Notes under the pieces: generated by a model
Told to the model about the DNA's origin: nothing
The model's input: only the letters and a program-made list of their open reading frames with translations
The model's database searches: none
Position numbers and translations under genes: made by a program
From: Conidiobolus incongruus B7586
Taxonomy: Eukaryota > Entomophthoromycota > Entomophthoromycetes > Entomophthorales > Conidiobolaceae
Direction: 5' to 3'
Assembly: GCA_000697335.1 (NCBI GenBank)
Contig: JNEM01007338.1
Coordinates: 1 to 14,426 of the forward strand
DNA length: 14,426 bases
Part shown: positions 9,701 through 14,426 of the stretch, piece by piece
Layout: every line of letters begins with the position of its first letter
Numbering within the stretch: the first letter of the stretch is position 1

Positions 9701-11295
9701 CCCGCTTACTCCCCATTCTAACACTAGCAAAACCTGTATTATCCACCAAATCCAAACCGGAAACTAGCTGGATTCAACTCACGACATCCTACGGCACATT
9801 ATTGGGGGATCGAGTTAGCGATGAATACCAACCGTCATCCCTATTCTATCTCTCAAAATTCTGGCCAGATTTAAGTCCGGAAATTTCGCAAGCTACTAGA
9901 GTAGGTTTCATATCGTCATTTAGTCACTATCCTCAAGATCAGCAAATTAATATTGTTCAATATTGGGGTACTCGCTTGGCTTCACCTAATTCAACGCCTA
10001 AATCGATTACTCAGATTAGAGCTTGTTTGATTTTGGCAATTATTGGAAGCGAGTACGATATTATCGATCCTTCCATATGTCCCCGCATTGCACGATCCCT
10101 AACTTACCTAATCTCGGAAGTAGTAAGTGCGGATTTGAGAATGATGGCAATCGACTTGATGTCCAAGGGATTCGCTACTTGGGAGAAGCACGTTGATCCC
10201 TCCGCAGTTCTGTACCCTCTGTTCCGATCGGCCCAAGTTTGGGGTGATTCGGGTTCGGGATCCGCAAAAATCATCCATCAAGCAATTCTAAATATCTGTA
10301 TTGCAAGTCCTGCCCTATTTGCATCCACTGCCAGCTTGGCCCTAATTGGTCAGATTACACCAACCTTTTATGACTCAGAGCCTAACGGTACTAATGATTC
10401 GCCAAGAGCTGGTGTTTTGAAGGCATTGTCCCATGTAATCCGAAATCGACCTAGTTTATTGTTGCCCTTTATTTCTGCTTTGATAGAGTCGCTCGTCAAA
10501 GTTCTAGATCCTAAAGATCCTACACTCAGAAAATCATTAATTCAAGATGCTACTCTCTTATTATTCGATATTGTAGAAACTTACACATTTATAGATTTTC
10601 ACAAGCCTACGCAACGTTTAGCTGTTGGTACCATGGAGGGAGCTGTCGTGATTTACGATGTTCGAACTTCCACAAAGTATCAAGTCTTTGAAGGCACGCA
10701 TGGCCAAATTACAGCAGTGGCAATCAGTCCCGAAGGCAAATTCATCGCGTCATATTCCAAAACGGACCAGACCTTGAACATTTGGCAACAGTCTTCGGGT
10801 TTCTTGGATTTGATCACGCGATCCTTTAGGTCGCCAACACCATCGCCCTCTACTTACAACTCCTCGTTGCAAAGTTTATTCCCAAAATCTAGCAACTATT
10901 CGCAATCTGCACCGGGTTCTGGACGAAATTCTCCCGTGGATAAGAAGGACGTATCGAAGACTCCTCAGTTGGATCCAGGACCACACTTGAAAGTACCAGG
11001 TCACTATATTCAATCCCAATTGCCTCCTCCCACTCACCACTCTTCCGCAGCATACAGATCTTTCCAATTGGGTACAATATCTCAATCGTCGCCCATATCA
11101 CCAGTCTCAGATTGGGAGCATATTGAATGGATATCAGATAGGGAACTCATTCTCAAGAAGCCGGATCAGCCCCAAAGTGCGTTCAATGCTTCCAAACGAT
11201 CGGATGTGCCTATTCAGTTGAATGGAGAGAATGATCCTCATGACATTAAGCAGAATAGTACTAATGGTCTTAGTGAATTGAGGTTTAAGATTTAA
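6796..11295 (+). CDS. WDR7/rabconnectin-3-beta-like WD-repeat protein, eight exons
   Basis: Exons: 6796-7000, 7055-7191, 7249-7884, 7938-8069, 8122-8213, 8269-8429, 8481-8567 and 8621-11295. These give about 1374 residues; animal WDR7 has about 1490. WD-type blades fill the N-terminal half, for example GHNDGTILLIPL spanning the last junction and LVAGTADGSIHVWEI (about 540-560). A helical middle carries the family blocks ADLRMMAIDLMSKGF and HVDPSAVLYPLF. Two more blades follow (about 1149-1207: TMEGAVVIYDVRT and EGKFIASYSKTDQTLNIW), then a Ser/Pro-rich insertion and a final WEHIEWISDRELIL blade. Known relatives pair with DmX/Rav1-type proteins in vacuolar ATPase assembly and endosome acidification. 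The N-terminus is least certain: the family's first blade is not visible, exons 1-2 have very AT-rich third positions, and a GTAATA donor at 6977 is an alternative to the one at 7001. A downstream start at the ATG at 7318 is possible. Confidence 0.85.
7001..8620 (+). other. Seven short spliceosomal introns of the WDR7-like gene
   Basis: Introns: 7001-7054 (54 nt), 7192-7248 (57), 7885-7937 (53), 8070-8121 (52), 8214-8268 (55), 8430-8480 (51) and 8568-8620 (53). All begin GTATTT, GTAATN or GTATGC and end in TAG. Branch-like motifs such as ATTAAC or CTAATTG lie upstream of the acceptors. Removing them joins family-specific motifs across junctions, for example LARGH with NDGTILLIPL at the last one. 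Intron 1 is the least certain. Confidence 0.75.
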
Positions 11296-11318
11296 ATAAT
11301 CATATAAATAGTTTACAA

Positions 11319-11324
11319 AATAAA
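11319..11324 (+). terminator. Polyadenylation signal of the WDR7-like gene
   Basis: AATAAA lies 23 bases past the TAA stop at 11293-11295. The position suits a very short 3' untranslated region, which is common in compact fungal genes. Confidence 0.5.
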
Positions 11325-11911
11325 ATGTTTACATACATTATACAGTATATTTGATATTGATTTACTATAAATTTCATGAATTAAAAAACTGTTTGGAATT
11401 GATTAATTTCAAAATTTAAGATCTAGAATAATTTCGTTGGAATTTTGTTAATAATTCGGATAAAAATATTCAAATTTTAAGGATCTTTAATCTTGTGAAA
11501 ATTGTTTTGTCCGAGAAGTATACTTGGAAAATTTAAAATTTATCCATTATTGGATCAATTTATCCATTTTTATCTAATTAATTGAATTATCAAGTAAATT
11601 AATAGAAAAACTCACCGTATTTGCGCTTTTTTAATTTCATTATTTATATATTTTAACATTTTGGTAATAATTTTTGCAATATCTTCTCAATGTATCACCT
11701 CCTTAAAACTTCCATATATTAAATCCAAATTAATATAGTCAATTTGTATATACTTTTATTTATATTTTCATATATTATCCATATTGAAAAATACTAATAT
11801 TAATTGTATTTCCAATTCCCAATAATATTCTAATACCTAAATTTTAAAACCTTTTCCAAACCATTTTTCTAATCCCTTAAATTAGAATTTTTGGATGTTA
11901 GCTAATTAAAG
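11325..11911. other. Intergenic stretch, nothing recognised
   Basis: AT-rich DNA between the 3' end of the WDR7-like gene and the promoter of the acetyltransferase gene. It has no open frame of note, no RNA gene and no repeat shared with the rest of the window. Confidence 0.5.
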
Positions 11912-11933
11912 TAATGCGATTGTTAATGCGATT
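11912..11933 (+). promoter_or_regulatory. Tandem direct repeat TAATGCGATT, candidate activator or repressor site
   Basis: TAATGCGATT occurs at 11912-11921 and again at 11924-11933, 12 bases start to start and so roughly one helical turn apart. The pair ends 40 bases before a TATA box and about 190 bases before the acetyltransferase ATG. A CpG-containing 10-mer repeated exactly in such AT-rich intergenic DNA is unlikely to be chance, but the binding protein is unknown. Confidence 0.5.
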
Positions 11934-11973
11934 TAAATTTTTCAAACGCATCCATGCATAAGTTAAACTTGAG

Positions 11974-11982
11974 TATAAAAAG
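11974..11982 (+). promoter_or_regulatory. TATA box, acetyltransferase gene (first candidate)
   Basis: TATAAAAAG lies 140 bases upstream of the ATG at 12122 and 40 bases after the tandem TAATGCGATT pair. It is the better match to a canonical TATA box and implies a leader of roughly 110 bases. Confidence 0.5.
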
Positions 11983-12075
11983 AGATCCATTCCCAACCCA
12001 ATCAATTCAAACAATCTTTGAAACAAATATTTAGATTCTAATGATTTAATATAGAACCATAATTTGATTCATCAG

Positions 12076-12083
12076 TATATAAA
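12076..12083 (+). promoter_or_regulatory. Second TATA-like element, acetyltransferase gene
   Basis: TATATAAA lies 38 bases upstream of the ATG. It would give a very short leader. It may be an alternative promoter or simply part of the leader of transcripts from the upstream box. Confidence 0.3.
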
Positions 12084-12121
12084 CACTTCAAAATCCATTC
12101 AAAACATTTACATTAATAATA

Positions 12122-13123
12122 ATGACCAATAATCCTAATTTTAATTCCACTTTCAACTACAATGGAGATCAATTACAGCTATATTTGAAACGAATTAATT
12201 ATTGGACAAATTGTAACACTAGTGATTTTACTCTGAATCCTGATTTAGATACACTTAAAAGAATTACAAAATGCCATACTACTAACATACCTTATGGAAA
12301 TTTAAGCTTCCACTACTATAAGAAGCTATCGCAACCTGAGGGTAATTTTCCATGCAATATTAACGATCCTTTAACAACACAGGGTGTATCGATACACCCT
12401 CAAGATATTTTCCAAAAGCTAGTCCTTGATGAGAGGGACGGATACTGCTTCGAACACAATATCTTATGTGGTAATATGCTAATGACACTCGGTTATAATC
12501 TCTATTTCACAGGGAGTCGTATTGTAAATTCTCAAGTTTGGGATTCCTTACAAACTGTGGAGTTGACACCTATGATACATTGCTGTATGGTCATCCAACT
12601 GGATAATGTAAATTATTTACTGGATGTGGGTCTAAGACTGGGATTAAAGTCGGAGCCTATTCCAATGAAGGAAGGTATTACCATGAGAGCGAATCCTCTC
12701 ATAGAGCATCGACTCATCAGGGCTCCTTACCCTAGTCCAACTATAGAAAGCACGAATCACAATAATATACCATGGGTACTTCAAGCCAAATGCAATCAAC
12801 TCCCAAACGTCAATTGGCATCCCCGCAACGATTGGACCCCTATCACCTACACTTCACCTGCTCCTCTATATCACAAAGATATGGAAATGATAAATAATTA
12901 CGTCGTTAATGACCACTCCAATATTTTTAGAAAATTCATTACAATGTCAATTAATACATCAGAAGGTTATATTATTCTCAAGAATCAGACCCTAAGAATT
13001 TTCACATTGGATGGTGTAAGGACCCTAAGGTTGGAAACGGAACGGGATAGGCGGGAAGCTTATTGGAAGTATTTTAAAGTTAAGGTTCCGGACGACCATA
13101 TTGAATACTTGCCAAACCCTTAA
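12122..13123 (+). CDS. Arylamine N-acetyltransferase (NAT family)
   Basis: The 333-residue intronless protein belongs to the cytosolic enzymes that move the acetyl group of acetyl-CoA to aromatic amines and hydrazines through a Cys-His-Asp triad. Residues visible are Cys109 in ERDGYCFEHN, His153 in TPMIHCCMVIQL and Asp168 in NYLLDVG, in the family's order and spacing. The N-terminal region carries the typical LKRITKCHTTNIPYGNLS block (45-62), and the C-terminus ends with the expected RTLRLETERDRREAYWKYF segment (300-318). The protein is longer than bacterial NATs (about 280), mainly in an N-terminal leader and a loop around 200-240. The motif before the catalytic cysteine is RDG instead of the usual RGG. 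The start is the first ATG after the TATA elements, in an A-rich context. Substrate is unknown; roles in detoxification are known for fungal relatives. Confidence 0.92.
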   Translation: MTNNPNFNSTFNYNGDQLQLYLKRINYWTNCNTSDFTLNPDLDTLKRITKCHTTNIPYGNLSFHYYKKLSQPEGNFPCNINDPLTTQGVSIHPQDIFQKLVLDERDGYCFEHNILCGNMLMTLGYNLYFTGSRIVNSQVWDSLQTVELTPMIHCCMVIQLDNVNYLLDVGLRLGLKSEPIPMKEGITMRANPLIEHRLIRAPYPSPTIESTNHNNIPWVLQAKCNQLPNVNWHPRNDWTPITYTSPAPLYHKDMEMINNYVVNDHSNIFRKFITMSINTSEGYIILKNQTLRIFTLDGVRTLRLETERDRREAYWKYFKVKVPDDHIEYLPNP

Positions 13124-14426
13124 TTATTATATTTTGTTTCTGTAATATTTTTATCTTTTTTATAAACAATTAGTTATAATTTCATTGATAACAAAAATTC
13201 AACCTGATAAATCGATCACCCGGTATATTTGATTCTATAATATTAGCTGTGATAGTATCTCAATTATCTAAGGTGATTTTTGATGATTCACTTTCAATTA
13301 CAACCCTTACATTATTTATAACTATATCAGCTCAAATTTTTATATTAAATAATCCATTACTACAATTTATAAATTATTACAACTTTTGTTTTTGAATTTA
13401 GTCATTTTTTTATGATAATAAAGGCCAATATAATGAAAATAATTAGGAATTACAGTGAATTGATTATCAATAATTTCTCCAAATTAATCATCAATTGAAA
13501 TGAATACTGATATGTATTTTGAAATATAATATTTACTCAATTATTGTCCAATCCTAAAATCAAATTAACTATTTGACTCTAAGAAATAATACAATAACAT
13601 TTGTTAACAAATATATCAAAGATTTATAATTAAACTTACAAATATTAATAATACAGAATTAATAAAGCCTTTATTATCAATATTTTCTTGCCATCTTATT
13701 GCTAAAGTTCTAATATTTAAAAATTTATTTTTTACACCAATTGTATTTATTTTTTGAAATTTATTTCTTTATAATCATATTTTTTAATTATCTAAAGTAT
13801 TAAAGTTACAAAGGTTAAAAAATATTAAATATAGTTATATAACTCCCTCTTTTATAGTTCCATAGGTTTCAGACTAGCTGAGATTTATATTGGAATTTGT
13901 TTTGTTGGAAGTAATTTAGATAAAAGAAAATAACATAATTCTTTGATCAAAAATAAACCTAAATAAAGAATATGTATGAACTAAGAAAGAGATCTATATT
14001 GCCACAAAAAATTATATGTTTTTATATCATAGGGAATGATAGCTATAAAATTATTACCTACCTTTATCTACACATCATCTATTAACAAGAACATGATTAA
14101 TTTTATGATTCATATACTCAAGATCAGTAGTTTTTTCCATTTATTATTATTTAAAAATTTTGTACAATTTTGATTTTATATGTATTATTTTTTATATATA
14201 GAATTAAAAATATATTTAATTTATATTAATGAAAGTATTTAAAAATATTTCAAAAATTATACAATTTATTAATTATTTTGCTATGAAAAACAATATAAAT
14301 ATATATATATATATTATTAAAATTTTATAATAAAAATTTAATTATAAATGAAATAAAAATTTATTAGTCTTTATAAAGTGGATTTATTAATAAACACAAT
14401 ATTTTATCTTTAGATATAATAATACA
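13124..14426. other. AT-rich terminal stretch, no supported gene
   Basis: The first 210 bases are less extreme and keep two CpGs (13213, 13221). They lie within a stop-free but ATG-less frame on the plus strand, 13192-13390. From 13222 to the window end there is no CpG. Frames are short on both strands, and no RNA gene or transposon motif was recognised. The composition resembles the transposon-derived left end, so this may be the edge of another decayed repeat. Confidence 0.5.
14299..14314. repeat. (AT)8 microsatellite
   Basis: A perfect AT dinucleotide run of eight units within AT-rich intergenic DNA. Confidence 0.8.

Noticed and set aside
9350-9721. 123-codon ORF on the plus strand within the large WDR7-like exon.
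   Set aside because: It is out of frame with the WD-repeat protein, which continues through it with family motifs on both sides.
13650-13745. Minus-strand open stretch containing RTLAIRWQENIDNKG followed by a GTAAGT-like donor.
   Set aside because: No start, no recognisable domain, and upstream frames close at once. It is most likely chance.
1-14426. CRISPR arrays, rRNA and tRNA genes.
   Set aside because: No regularly spaced repeats, no conserved rRNA blocks and no convincing tRNA A-box/B-box pair or cloverleaf were seen on either strand.

Overview
This is an AT-rich eukaryotic window, most likely from an early-diverging filamentous or zygomycete-type fungus. A Conidiobolus/Entomophthorales-like genome would fit, but that is inference. 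The evidence is very short spliceosomal introns (51-57 nt, GTATTT or GTAATN donors, TAG acceptors), TATA-type promoters, AATAAA signals, widely spaced monocistronic genes, a WDR7-type protein that yeasts such as Saccharomyces lack, and decayed transposons in CpG-free DNA.

Layout. Bases 1 to about 2435 are a transposon graveyard with no CpG at all. It holds a minus-strand Tc1/mariner transposase remnant that runs off the left edge (about 1-720), and farther in a faint plus-strand fossil of an LTR-retrotransposon integrase (about 1480-2000). Bases 2541-3242 hold two diverged direct copies of an unidentified repeat of about 280-300 bp. An intronless zinc-type alcohol dehydrogenase of the cinnamyl-alcohol-dehydrogenase family lies on the minus strand (3877-4926). 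A 1.9 kb divergent intergenic region follows. A multi-exon gene on the plus strand (6796-11295) encodes a WDR7/rabconnectin-3-beta-like WD-repeat protein; eight exons can be reconstructed. An intronless arylamine N-acetyltransferase follows on the same strand (12122-13123) with its own promoter. The last 1.3 kb is AT-rich DNA with no gene I can support.

How the genes relate. I see no operon or obvious metabolic cluster. The dehydrogenase (aldehyde/alcohol interconversion) and the N-acetyltransferase (acetyl transfer to arylamines) are both xenobiotic or secondary-metabolism enzymes, but the WD-repeat gene lies between them and each has its own control signals. The WDR7-like protein would act in assembly or regulation of the vacuolar proton pump. 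The most notable points are a serine where the dehydrogenase family has a catalytic zinc cysteine, an RDG in place of the RGG before the acetyltransferase cysteine, a tandem 10-bp promoter motif upstream of the acetyltransferase, and the duplicated unknown repeat. I found no convincing undescribed multi-gene system.
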